This document shows, piece after piece, positions 1 to 7,432 of a DNA stretch of 9,625 nt. Each line of letters opens with the position of its first letter. The stretch's first letter is position 1. The position numbers were made by a program, and so were the translations under genes. The notes beneath the pieces are model-generated. The model was given only the letters and a program-made list of their open reading frames with translations. It was not told where the DNA came from and did not search any database. Source of the DNA: an uncultured bacterium (GTDB taxonomy: Bacteria > Cyanobacteriota > Vampirovibrionia > Gastranaerophilales > Gastranaerophilaceae); contig CABQIM010000073.1 in NCBI GenBank assembly GCA_902464375.1, positions 1 through 9,625 of the forward strand, given 5' to 3'.

Positions 1-17
1 ACTACTACTACTACTAC
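1..17. repeat. ACT trinucleotide microsatellite
   Basis: Five perfect ACT units plus AC open the window, and the true array may extend to the left. If it is translated in the frame discussed for bases 1-54 it encodes poly-Thr. Tandem triplets of this kind change length by slippage without breaking the frame. Confidence 0.6.
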
Positions 18-54
18 GTTTGCGCCAAATGTAAAAATTTTGCAATTTGCTTAA
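1..54 (+). CDS. Possible 3' end of an upstream gene (poly-Thr C-terminus)
   Basis: The frame beginning at base 1 is open from the window edge to a TAA at 52-54. It reads six Thr followed by FAPNVKILQFA, a plausible protein tail with a low-complexity Thr linker. The piece is too short to identify. A second frame (starting at base 3) is also open to a TAA at 84-86 and reads five Tyr then a CxxC-containing stretch, so the choice of frame is uncertain. It is equally possible that the region is non-coding with a simple ACT repeat. No function is assigned. Confidence 0.25.
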   Translation, partial: TTTTTTFAPNVKILQFA

Positions 55-95
55 CAAAAGAAAATATGATGAATTATGAAAAATAATTTTCTGTA

Positions 96-125
96 TTGTA
101 GTTTGTTGACAATCTATGTTAAAAT
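96..125 (+). promoter_or_regulatory. Candidate promoter for the FliI-type gene, spaced for a leaderless transcript
   Basis: TAAAAT at 120-125 matches the -10 consensus in 5 of 6 positions and lies six bases before the ATG at 132. Transcription would then start on or next to the A of the start codon. TTGTAG at 96-101, 18 bases upstream, is a weak -35. No Shine-Dalgarno sequence lies between 112 and 131, which fits a leaderless mRNA. A perfect TTGACA at 106-111 is eye-catching but only eight bases from this -10, so it cannot be its partner. This is prediction from spacing alone. Confidence 0.3.
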
Positions 126-131
126 TAAATT

Positions 132-1478
132 ATGGAAGGTGTTAATCAAGAGTATATAGATGAGCTTAAGCAAAAAGTCCATGACAAGATAGAAAACGTC
201 GAGTTGTACAAGTACAAAGGTAGCGTTTCTAAGCTTTTGGGCTTGACAGTAGAAGTTAAACTCCCAGGACTTAAAATTGGTGACTTATGCTACATAGAGG
301 CTGCTAACGGAGAGAAAAAACCGGCGGAAGTTGTTGCGTTTAAAGGTGATGCAGCTCAATTGCTTTTGCTTTATGATGGAACCGGAATTGGTCAAGGTAG
401 TCTTGTAACAACAACAGGACAACCAATTATTATTCCTGTTGGAGAATTTTTACTAGGTAGACTTATTGACCCAATGGGTGATCCGATAGACGGAAAACCT
501 TTAGATACGGAAGGCGCATTGTGGCGCCCGATTGATGCTCCTCCTCCTGGACCGTTTGAGCGTCCTATTATTACGGAAATGTTTTCAACGGGCGTTAGAG
601 CTATTGATTCTTGTTTAACATTTGGCTGCGGACAACGTATGGGTTTGTTTGCCGGTTCCGGTGTAGGTAAAAGTACTCTGCTGGGTATGATTGCGAGAAA
701 TTCTGATGCTGATGTCAACGTTGTTGCACTAATCGGAGAACGTGGAAGAGAAGTTAAAGAGTTTGTAGAAGATGCTCTTGGGCCGGAAGGTATGAAAAAA
801 TCTGTTCTTGTATGTTCTACAGGTGACCAGCCGCCATTGATTAGACAAAAATGTCTTATGACTGCAACTGCTGTATGTGAGTATTTTAGAGATCAAGGTA
901 AAAAAGTTTTCTTGATGACAGATACTGTTACTCGTTGTGCAATGGCAGGACGTGAAGTTGGTCTGTCAATTGGTGAACCTCCGACAATGAAAGGTTATCC
1001 GCCATCAATCTTTTCTTGGTTGCAAAAGATTCTGGAAAGAGCCGGTAATAGCCCTAAAGGTTCTATTACTGCATTTTATACCGTTTTGATGGAAGGTGAT
1101 GACATTAATGACCCAATTGTAGATACGGTACGTGGTATTACGGACGGTCACATTTTCTTGTCCAGAAAAGTTGCCGAAGCTAACCATTATCCTGCGATTG
1201 ATATTTTGGGTAGTATTTCCAGACTTATGTCCGCGATTGCTTCTAAAGAACATAAAGAAGCCGCAGGTAAATTAAGAAAAGTTATGGCAATGTATCGTGA
1301 AAATAAAGACTTGATTGATGTAGGTATGTATCAACCGGGATCAAATCCAAAACTAGATACAGCTATACAAATGATGCCTCAGATTAACGCATTTTTACAG
1401 CAAAGAACTACTGACAGTGTAAATATGCAAAATACAATTGATACTTTGATTAATATGATGTCAGGTGTTGATATCTAA
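132..1478 (+). CDS. fliI: FliI/SctN-family type III export ATPase
   Basis: This is the cytoplasmic ATPase that energises flagellar or injectisome-type protein export; the family forms a hexamer at the export gate with FliH and FliJ partners. Residues 27-95 form the N-terminal beta-barrel domain. The Walker A loop AGSGVGKST lies at 174-182 (Lys180), the catalytic-Glu motif GERGRE at 202-207 (Glu203), and the Walker B Asp is Asp264 in FLMTDTVTR. The GERGREVKEF and GLSIGEPP segments are typical of FliI/SctN rather than F1 beta, which has GERTREG. The C-terminal segment QPGSNPKLD also fits. At 448 residues the length is normal. The ATG at 132 is preceded in frame by TAA (126-128), so it is the first possible start, but it has no Shine-Dalgarno site. 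No fliH precedes it and no fliJ follows, unlike classic flagellar operons. Family membership is secure; flagellar versus injectisome use cannot be told from one subunit. Confidence 0.93.
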   Translation: MEGVNQEYIDELKQKVHDKIENVELYKYKGSVSKLLGLTVEVKLPGLKIGDLCYIEAANGEKKPAEVVAFKGDAAQLLLLYDGTGIGQGSLVTTTGQPIIIPVGEFLLGRLIDPMGDPIDGKPLDTEGALWRPIDAPPPGPFERPIITEMFSTGVRAIDSCLTFGCGQRMGLFAGSGVGKSTLLGMIARNSDADVNVVALIGERGREVKEFVEDALGPEGMKKSVLVCSTGDQPPLIRQKCLMTATAVCEYFRDQGKKVFLMTDTVTRCAMAGREVGLSIGEPPTMKGYPPSIFSWLQKILERAGNSPKGSITAFYTVLMEGDDINDPIVDTVRGITDGHIFLSRKVAEANHYPAIDILGSISRLMSAIASKEHKEAAGKLRKVMAMYRENKDLIDVGMYQPGSNPKLDTAIQMMPQINAFLQQRTTDSVNMQNTIDTLINMMSGVDI

Positions 1479-1483
1479 AGTAT

Positions 1484-1510
1484 AAGACTTTCTTGTGCTG
1501 AAATCTTTTT
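1484..1510 (+). terminator. Weak terminator-like hairpin after the FliI-type gene
   Basis: Six bases past the stop codon, AAGA(C)TTTC at 1484-1492 can pair with GAAATCTT at 1500-1507. The stem has eight pairs, one bulged C and a seven-base loop, and runs straight into T residues to 1510. The stem is A/T-rich and weak, and it overlaps the -35 of the candidate promoter for the next gene. The two calls compete or work together, and I can only say the geometry fits. Confidence 0.35.
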
Positions 1511-1520
1511 GTAATATAAT
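1493..1520 (+). promoter_or_regulatory. Candidate promoter for the GH13 gene
   Basis: A perfect TATAAT lies at 1515-1520 with TTGTGC at 1493-1498, 16 bases upstream, as a weak -35. Transcription would begin near 1527 and leave a leader of about 127 bases before the GTG at 1654. A second, weaker -10-like TACAAT at 1555-1560 has no good -35. Confidence 0.45.
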
Positions 1521-1572
1521 TGTTATGTGAAATTTAGTGATAATGTGTATTATATACAATATTAAATTTTGT

Positions 1573-1615
1573 AAATATTTTCTTTTGCATGCCGAAAAAT
1601 AAGCAAAAAATATTT
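1573..1615 (+). other. AT-rich leader hairpin upstream of the GH13 gene
   Basis: Bases 1573-1588 (ending CTTTTGC) are imperfectly complementary to 1603-1615 (starting GCAAAAAATA). The loop is 14 bases, there is a three-base bulge in the left arm, and T residues continue to 1619. The structure lies in the predicted 5' leader and could act as an attenuator or simply reflect AT-rich sequence. Only two pairs are G-C, so its stability is doubtful. Confidence 0.25.
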
Positions 1616-1636
1616 TTTTACATTCTTTATATATAC

Positions 1637-1644
1637 AGAAGGAG
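1637..1644 (+). promoter_or_regulatory. Shine-Dalgarno site supporting the GTG start at 1654
   Basis: AGAAGGAG ends nine bases before the GTG at 1654. This is a near-ideal site at ideal spacing, and no ATG in the same frame lies nearer. It makes GTG the preferred start for the large GH13 protein. Confidence 0.8.
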
Positions 1645-1653
1645 TTCAGCAAG

Positions 1654-4600
1654 GTGTTTGTAAATAAAATTAGCGGGTTATCAAATATAGGATTCAAGGG
1701 ATATCAACACGTAAAGAATGATGTTGGCGAAACTGTTATGCGTTTCAACTACCCTTATGATAGTGACAAAGAAAACTGTGAAATTCAAATTTACAGTGCG
1801 ACTCCTACTGAAAAATTGAATTACAAGTTGTCACAAACTCCTATTGCAACTATACCTTTAAAGCCTGAAGGTGTTGATGTTAACTTGCAAAATATAACAA
1901 ACCTTGATAAGAATGCTCCTTTTGCTTATAAAGTTGTAAAAAAAGATAAAACAACCGGTAAAGTGATTTGGGAAGGTGCAGATACAGGTGTTAAAATTAA
2001 GCCTCAAGGACAGGAATATGTAAATAGAACATTTGTTCATGATATAGACCCCGTTGTAGAAAGAGATGCTGATGGTAATATAAAATCAGTTCACTCTGAC
2101 TATACAGGTGATCCAATTAGTAATTATACTCATTCTCTAGTTTCAAGAAAGGGTACGACACCAACTATTCAAGGTGTTGGTTATTTAATTACTCCTGATT
2201 CTTTGATGCCAGGGGCTAAATATAGAAGCTTTGCTGATGATAAGACCGGTGAAATATACTATGATAAAGATTTCCAAAAGAATATGGAAGGTGTTGTAAA
2301 AAACTTTTCTAATATTCATGGTGGCAGCATTGCTGGTGCACAAAAAATTATTCCTTACCTAAAAGAAAATGGATACAAATTCATGTTCTCAACTCCTATT
2401 GCTAATGGTTCAAAGGGTTGGTCTTTAGGTTATTGGAATAAGAACAATATGCAAGTTTCAGAAAATATGGGTAATACAGAAAACTTTGCATCATTCTTCC
2501 GCGATTTGTACTCAAATGGTATGAAATATGTTTATGATGGTACATTTACATCAGAAGGTCTTGAAGGTATTCATTTCCAATACGCATTAAGATGGGCTGA
2601 AAAAAATCCTCAATCTTATTATTGGTTTAGAATGAGTGGTCTAAAAGATGCAAATCTTGGTTTGGGTGTAATCCCTCAAAATAAAGATGATTTAAGACAC
2701 AGAGTTGTAAATGCACCTTACAACTATGAGTTACAAAGTGATGGAACTTACAAGAAAGTTGCTAACCCAGATTATAATTCCAGCAAAGAAACTTTGTTCC
2801 AGATTTATGATGCTAAACAAGCTAGCGACCATCAAATAAAAGACTTAGATAAAGCAATTATTAATTATGAAAAACTTACTGATGGTAATGCTTTGGATAT
2901 AAATAGCCATAATGATACCGTTATCAACTTTATATTCCAAATTGATCCAAAAGAGTACGACAATAGAGTTAAAATTATCAATGAATTGAATAAGAAATTT
3001 GATAAAAATATCAAATTAGATACTGCTGACGGTACAATAATGGCAGGTCAATTCTCTAATTTTAAAATCGACAAAAAAACTGAAGGCGGTTTTGTAACTT
3101 GGGATGCTAATACCGATATGGTAAAAATGAATTATGGCATTTCCGGTTATGATGAAAAACTTCTCCAAGGTATAGTAAGCCGTTCTGAAAGAGATTACGA
3201 AAAGCAAATGATTGAACGTGGTGCGAGAGAAGTTCAAGATTTGGCTATTCAATCAGGTAAATATTGGACAGGTAAGGTTAAGGATATTCAAACAATTTAC
3301 ACTGCTCAAACTGTAGGAACTGCAAAAACAGTTGAAGCAATTGATAAATTGATAAAAGACGGTAAACTTCCTGCGGAAGCAAAATTAAATAATAATGCTC
3401 TAACAAATATCTTGAATGGCCAGTATTTATTAGCTCCAAAGGGTGTTTTAACAAAAGATGATGTTACAGTTAAATCTTTGATGAAATTACCTCTGGATTC
3501 ATTAGAATTGAATGAAAATACTGTAGGTGTTTTATCAACTTCATACTTCTCAAATAGAGCTACTACTGATGAAACAATTGGCGTTTCCAGATTTGATTTG
3601 ATGAAGAAAAATAACCCGCAATTAGTAGAACCTTATTCTAAAAATTATATCAAAGTTAACAGTCTTTATAATAATGAAGTAAAAGACTTTGCAGACGCTG
3701 TTATTAAAAAAGCAGATGAAACTTCTAATGAAAAATTGCTAGACAAGAATGGTGATTACACAGAATACGGTGAATATGTAATGGAACTTGTAGGACAAGA
3801 TATTGCAAAATATGCTTTCTTGAAATCCTTAGGAGGAGATAGTTTCAAAACAAAAATTATAGAAAATGGTGAAATTACATATGATTATGATGCATTGAAA
3901 AACGGAACAAGTTTAAAATCTTTGAAAATTAATGCACATAGTCCGGAAGAAGAAGCTGCTCAATTAGAAAAATTAATGGAAAAAGGGCTAAAAACTTTAG
4001 ATAGTTCTGATATCTCATTCGTTGCAGATTCAATCTCAAAAAGAATAGCAGGTACTGATACTTCAAGCTTTAGAATTGCAGAAGCTCTAGCTGATAGAAC
4101 AGGTTTGGGCTTGGATTGGAGATTAGATGCCGCAAAAGACGTTATGGATATGGATGCTATCAGAAATGAAGATGACGCGTTTGATGACAATTGGAATGAC
4201 GTAATCAATTTCTGGAGCAAATTTGTACAGGGTGTAAAGACTCAAAACCCAAATGCTTATATAGTTGCAGAAATTACGGATATTCCTGAGTTGATGAAGG
4301 ATAATTACGGTTTAGATTCTCATCCTTATAAAGATAAAACAAAACTTGGACAAAAGTTTAATGGTGAACCTGATGCGTTTGTAAAATTCTTTAATGAAAC
4401 GGGTATTACTTCTGAAGCTGGCTATTCTTATTTCTTTACAGATTTGTTGACTAACTTTGCTCCATCTTTTGATGAAGGTAATGGTATTAATCAAGATCAC
4501 GATAGATTCAGAAATCGTTTTGATTTGTTACTACAAACAAGAAGTGTTGATTACTTAAGAAACTTATACACATTCATGGGCAACCACGATAAACCTCGTA

Positions 4601-6498
4601 TGATTCACGGTTTAGCTCTTGATATGGGATTATTCCACTCTAGTCTGTTGAATGATTATCATAACTTTGAACAAAATAGAGATGGTAGAATGGCAGCAAT
4701 TAAGGTTTTATCCGGTGCAAAAACAGAAGCTGATATCCCATTAGAATTAAGATTAAATGTTGATAATAATAACTACTTCTTAACAGCAAGTCCTCGTGCA
4801 ATTGCTATGAGTAAATTGTTAATGGAAGTTTTGAATGAAGATTGTGCAGATGTTGCATCTGATGAGGATAAGGCAAGAATTACGCAAGCTCTTGTTGATT
4901 TGACTAACGGAAATTACTTGGGTGTTGGTCAAACCGAAAATATGCAAAAGATTAAGATTAAAGAATTGTCATCTGTAGAGAATGCTTTCAGAGAAGTGTT
5001 AAATATGGCAAAAGGTTTGAACCTATCAGATGCAGAGAAAGATAAACTAATTGATGCAGTTATTAAACAAGCTAATTCAATGAATATAAATAACTATCTA
5101 GTTCATGGTGATATGGATTGGCAAGACGCAAAGCTTAAAGAAGAAAATAATAAATTTGCGGCTGAAATCTTAGGTCATAAAGCTGATTATAGCAGATATA
5201 GCTTGTATACAATTCAAATTGCAAGATTGCTGAAAGATGCTTACAAACAAACTAAGCTTTCTCCAAAAGCAGAAACTTCAATAAATGATGCTTTAAAAGA
5301 TTTTGTGGAAAAATATGACAGACATCTTGTAGAATCTAATAAAGAAGAGTTCAAGAAAATTGAAGAGCCAAATAATGCGATGAGAAAGAATGCTTACGCT
5401 GCAAGAGATATTAAACTTGCAATTGCAATGGCTGTTAAACAAGCAGAATTTACATCCGGTAAGCCAATCGCTAATAAAGAAGCTATTGTTGACAGTGTTT
5501 ATAAAGCTGCAACAGAACCGGCTGTAGCAAAAGCTGCAATGATTATGGAATTCTTAAAAGGTCTTCCGGGTATACCTACAACATATTCCGGTGATGAAAT
5601 GGGCATGACCGGTTATGAAGAAAAGGCTAAAAATATTTATCTTCAAAACAGAAACGTTTTACCTTGGACAGAGATAGAAGGTGAATCTGATATTGCTAAA
5701 TACAGAAAAACTGTTATGGGTGCAATTAATGGTGCTATAAAAGATAGAAGCAATCCGGAATTAGCAGCTTTGAATAACGGTACTCCTTATATGTTGGAAG
5801 TTCAAGCTCAAAACAAATCAACAAGTGAAGCAAGAGTTAGAATAAACGATATTAACAATGAATTAGGGGAGATAGCAAAAAGAGCAGAAGAAAAGAAATC
5901 AAATCCTAATGACGAAAAATTAAAAACTCAACTTGTAGATGAAAGAAGGCTATTAACAAGAGAACTTGCAAAAGTTGCTTATATGATGCAAAGTGCAAAT
6001 GGCGATATGACAGTAACTTTGTTTGACTCTGGTGATGTCGATTTCTCTAACAGATGTGATTATTTTGCAAAAAATAATATAAAAACAGAAGCAGAAAGAC
6101 AAAAATTCTTTGCTGATAATGACATTGAATCAATCAATCCGAACAATAAATATGTTCCAATATTGCCAAAATCAGAGCTTGATATGATTATGTTAGGTGC
6201 AGGAGTTGCAGTTCCTGTTGGAACAGTCTTTACAAACTCTAATGCTAAAGACAAAACTGAATACGTAGTAAAAGAAGTTGGTGGAAAACTTGGTATTGTA
6301 AGAAAAGATGGCAAAAAGATTATAATGAATGGAAAAACATCTAAGAATGGTGTTATGATTCTTAAACACATCAAAAATGTAATCTTTAGAGGTTCTAATA
6401 CAAAAGCTTATAATGCACAGTTTAAGTACGCTTCAAATCCTTATAAGAATGTAGAACAGCCGGAAGAAGGACAAAAATTGTCTATTATTTCAAAGTAG
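1654..6498 (+). CDS. Giant GH13 (alpha-amylase family) glycoside hydrolase or transglucosidase with large insertions
   Basis: This is probably an enzyme acting on alpha-glucans such as glycogen, starch or maltodextrin; whether it hydrolyses or transfers is unknown. Residues about 25-110 look like a beta-sandwich of E-set/CBM48 type. The (beta/alpha)8 barrel then begins: HGG at 222-224, strand FMFSTPI at 243-249 and the Gly-Tyr pair at 259-260. The region I equivalent is DGTFTS at 295-300, where the usual Asn-His is missing. WDANTDMVKMNY lies at 483-494. Region II WRLDAAKD has Arg823 and the nucleophile Asp825. Region III VAEITD has acid/base Glu873, and region IV GNHDKPR has His978 and Asp979. 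The last strand motif GIPTTYSGDEMG is at 1306-1317. Typical members have 450-700 residues; here region I to II spans about 520 residues and region IV to the last strand about 330. A charged coiled coil lies near 1390-1445 and a beta-rich tail follows. There is no Sec signal peptide. The N-terminus carries an ISGLSNIGFKGYQ signature resembling that of the 197-residue protein in this window. It stands alone and converges on ldpA. Confidence 0.85.
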   Translation: MFVNKISGLSNIGFKGYQHVKNDVGETVMRFNYPYDSDKENCEIQIYSATPTEKLNYKLSQTPIATIPLKPEGVDVNLQNITNLDKNAPFAYKVVKKDKTTGKVIWEGADTGVKIKPQGQEYVNRTFVHDIDPVVERDADGNIKSVHSDYTGDPISNYTHSLVSRKGTTPTIQGVGYLITPDSLMPGAKYRSFADDKTGEIYYDKDFQKNMEGVVKNFSNIHGGSIAGAQKIIPYLKENGYKFMFSTPIANGSKGWSLGYWNKNNMQVSENMGNTENFASFFRDLYSNGMKYVYDGTFTSEGLEGIHFQYALRWAEKNPQSYYWFRMSGLKDANLGLGVIPQNKDDLRHRVVNAPYNYELQSDGTYKKVANPDYNSSKETLFQIYDAKQASDHQIKDLDKAIINYEKLTDGNALDINSHNDTVINFIFQIDPKEYDNRVKIINELNKKFDKNIKLDTADGTIMAGQFSNFKIDKKTEGGFVTWDANTDMVKMNYGISGYDEKLLQGIVSRSERDYEKQMIERGAREVQDLAIQSGKYWTGKVKDIQTIYTAQTVGTAKTVEAIDKLIKDGKLPAEAKLNNNALTNILNGQYLLAPKGVLTKDDVTVKSLMKLPLDSLELNENTVGVLSTSYFSNRATTDETIGVSRFDLMKKNNPQLVEPYSKNYIKVNSLYNNEVKDFADAVIKKADETSNEKLLDKNGDYTEYGEYVMELVGQDIAKYAFLKSLGGDSFKTKIIENGEITYDYDALKNGTSLKSLKINAHSPEEEAAQLEKLMEKGLKTLDSSDISFVADSISKRIAGTDTSSFRIAEALADRTGLGLDWRLDAAKDVMDMDAIRNEDDAFDDNWNDVINFWSKFVQGVKTQNPNAYIVAEITDIPELMKDNYGLDSHPYKDKTKLGQKFNGEPDAFVKFFNETGITSEAGYSYFFTDLLTNFAPSFDEGNGINQDHDRFRNRFDLLLQTRSVDYLRNLYTFMGNHDKPRMIHGLALDMGLFHSSLLNDYHNFEQNRDGRMAAIKVLSGAKTEADIPLELRLNVDNNNYFLTASPRAIAMSKLLMEVLNEDCADVASDEDKARITQALVDLTNGNYLGVGQTENMQKIKIKELSSVENAFREVLNMAKGLNLSDAEKDKLIDAVIKQANSMNINNYLVHGDMDWQDAKLKEENNKFAAEILGHKADYSRYSLYTIQIARLLKDAYKQTKLSPKAETSINDALKDFVEKYDRHLVESNKEEFKKIEEPNNAMRKNAYAARDIKLAIAMAVKQAEFTSGKPIANKEAIVDSVYKAATEPAVAKAAMIMEFLKGLPGIPTTYSGDEMGMTGYEEKAKNIYLQNRNVLPWTEIEGESDIAKYRKTVMGAINGAIKDRSNPELAALNNGTPYMLEVQAQNKSTSEARVRINDINNELGEIAKRAEEKKSNPNDEKLKTQLVDERRLLTRELAKVAYMMQSANGDMTVTLFDSGDVDFSNRCDYFAKNNIKTEAERQKFFADNDIESINPNNKYVPILPKSELDMIMLGAGVAVPVGTVFTNSNAKDKTEYVVKEVGGKLGIVRKDGKKIIMNGKTSKNGVMILKHIKNVIFRGSNTKAYNAQFKYASNPYKNVEQPEEGQKLSIISK

Positions 6499-6514
6499 AG
6501 TTAGATAGAAGTTC

Positions 6515-7429
6515 TTAACCAACGCTTTCAACAAGCCTTTTGGCTATTTCAACAGCTTTTGCTTGAGCATCTTTGTTTTCCCAAAAATCCGGCATGCAAA
6601 TATACGGCTTGGTTATTTTTCTAGCCCAAGAGCCGATTGCGATACCCCAATAGTTGATGCCGCAAAGTTTTGCAAGTTCTGCTGTTTTGGAATTTGTTCC
6701 TCCGGAAAGCATTATATGTACTGGCAAGTTGCTGTTTTGTATAATTTCTCCCATTGCAATTGCTTGCAAAGTTGTTTTATAAGTGTCATCAGAACCGCTC
6801 ATTGGAATTCCATCTGCCTGAACTATTGTTGTATAAGGCTTTCTATGTGCTATCATATCTCTAATGCGCTTTATAACTTCTCTGTTCCCAAAATGTTCTC
6901 TATCAATACAAATGGAAGCCAATTTTGGATTGCATTCATTTATAATAGCCCATTTATAATCCAAATCTTGTTTATCATGTCCCATAATATGCAATTCTAA
7001 AATTTCTACCCCATTTTGAACCATATAAGGAAGAATTTCTTTAACATTAACATCTTTTTCATACATTGTCATTGCGCCTGTAGGGCATTTTTTTGCGCAA
7101 GTACCGCATCCTATGCAGCGTTTGTTGTTAATAATGATTGATTCTTCAATCGCATCATTAGGGCAATTTCTGTAACAATTTCCACATTTTATACAAACGG
7201 ATTCTTTGATTTTTGCTTTTGTAATGTGTGGGTCACCTTTTATTCCTACGCTTACACAATAATGAATATCTTCCGCATTTGCTAGGTGTGCGGCTGTTTT
7301 AGCCGCTTCTAAAATTTCTTTTCTTGCAGAAATATCAAAACATTTACAACCGGCTTTTGCGTATGTGTAAACAAGTCGTTTTACGCTTTCTGCATCTTCA
7401 TTTCCGGCACCACACACGATTTTTAACAT
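6515..7429 (-). CDS. ldpA: LdpA-like iron-sulfur protein (light-dependent period modulator family)
   Basis: LdpA in Cyanobacteria is a cytoplasmic protein that senses cellular redox state and adjusts circadian period. The N-terminus (1-60) opens with LKIVCGAGNEDAESVKRL, matching the family start. Two CxxCxxCxxxCP motifs follow, Cys79/82/85/89 and Cys105/108/111/115, which should bind two [4Fe-4S] clusters. The C-terminal half carries the QADGIPMSG, LSGGTNSKT and IAIGSWARK blocks of the LdpA C-terminal domain. At 304 residues it is slightly shorter than the cyanobacterial proteins I recall (about 350). The ATG lies only three bases after the FtsL-like stop, with a weak ATAGG site inside the end of that gene, so translational coupling is likely. 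A clock role is doubtful in a non-photosynthetic cell; redox sensing or electron transfer is the more general guess. Generic automated annotation might call it only a 4Fe-4S binding protein. Confidence 0.85.
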   Translation of the reverse strand: MLKIVCGAGNEDAESVKRLVYTYAKAGCKCFDISARKEILEAAKTAAHLANAEDIHYCVSVGIKGDPHITKAKIKESVCIKCGNCYRNCPNDAIEESIIINNKRCIGCGTCAKKCPTGAMTMYEKDVNVKEILPYMVQNGVEILELHIMGHDKQDLDYKWAIINECNPKLASICIDREHFGNREVIKRIRDMIAHRKPYTTIVQADGIPMSGSDDTYKTTLQAIAMGEIIQNSNLPVHIMLSGGTNSKTAELAKLCGINYWGIAIGSWARKITKPYICMPDFWENKDAQAKAVEIAKRLVESVG

Positions 7430-7432
7430 AAA

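Noticed and set aside
59..92. AGAAAAT/ATTTTCT inverted repeat upstream of the FliI-type gene
   Set aside because: Seven mostly A-T pairs around a 20-base loop are expected by chance in such AT-rich sequence, and no T run follows.
106..111. Perfect TTGACA -35 box before the FliI-type gene
   Set aside because: With a 16-18 base spacer the -10 would overlap the start codon and place transcription start inside the gene. The only good -10 (120-125) is eight bases away, too close to pair with it.
132..1478. ATP synthase beta subunit or Rho factor as alternative identity
   Set aside because: The GERGREVKEF and GLSIGEPP signatures and the C-terminal QPGSNPKLD segment are those of FliI/SctN. F1 beta has a different catalytic-Glu motif and Rho has RNA-binding domains not seen here.
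6534..6545. AGCC-TTTT-GGCT inverted repeat near the convergent gene ends
   Set aside because: The stem is only four pairs, lies within the coding end of ldpA, and has no T run on either side. It is not a convincing terminator.
6563..7000. Rightward open frame of 145 codons opposite ldpA
   Set aside because: Its translation is rich in Cys, His and Phe with no recognisable motif, while the opposite strand carries clear conserved LdpA blocks. It is an antisense shadow.
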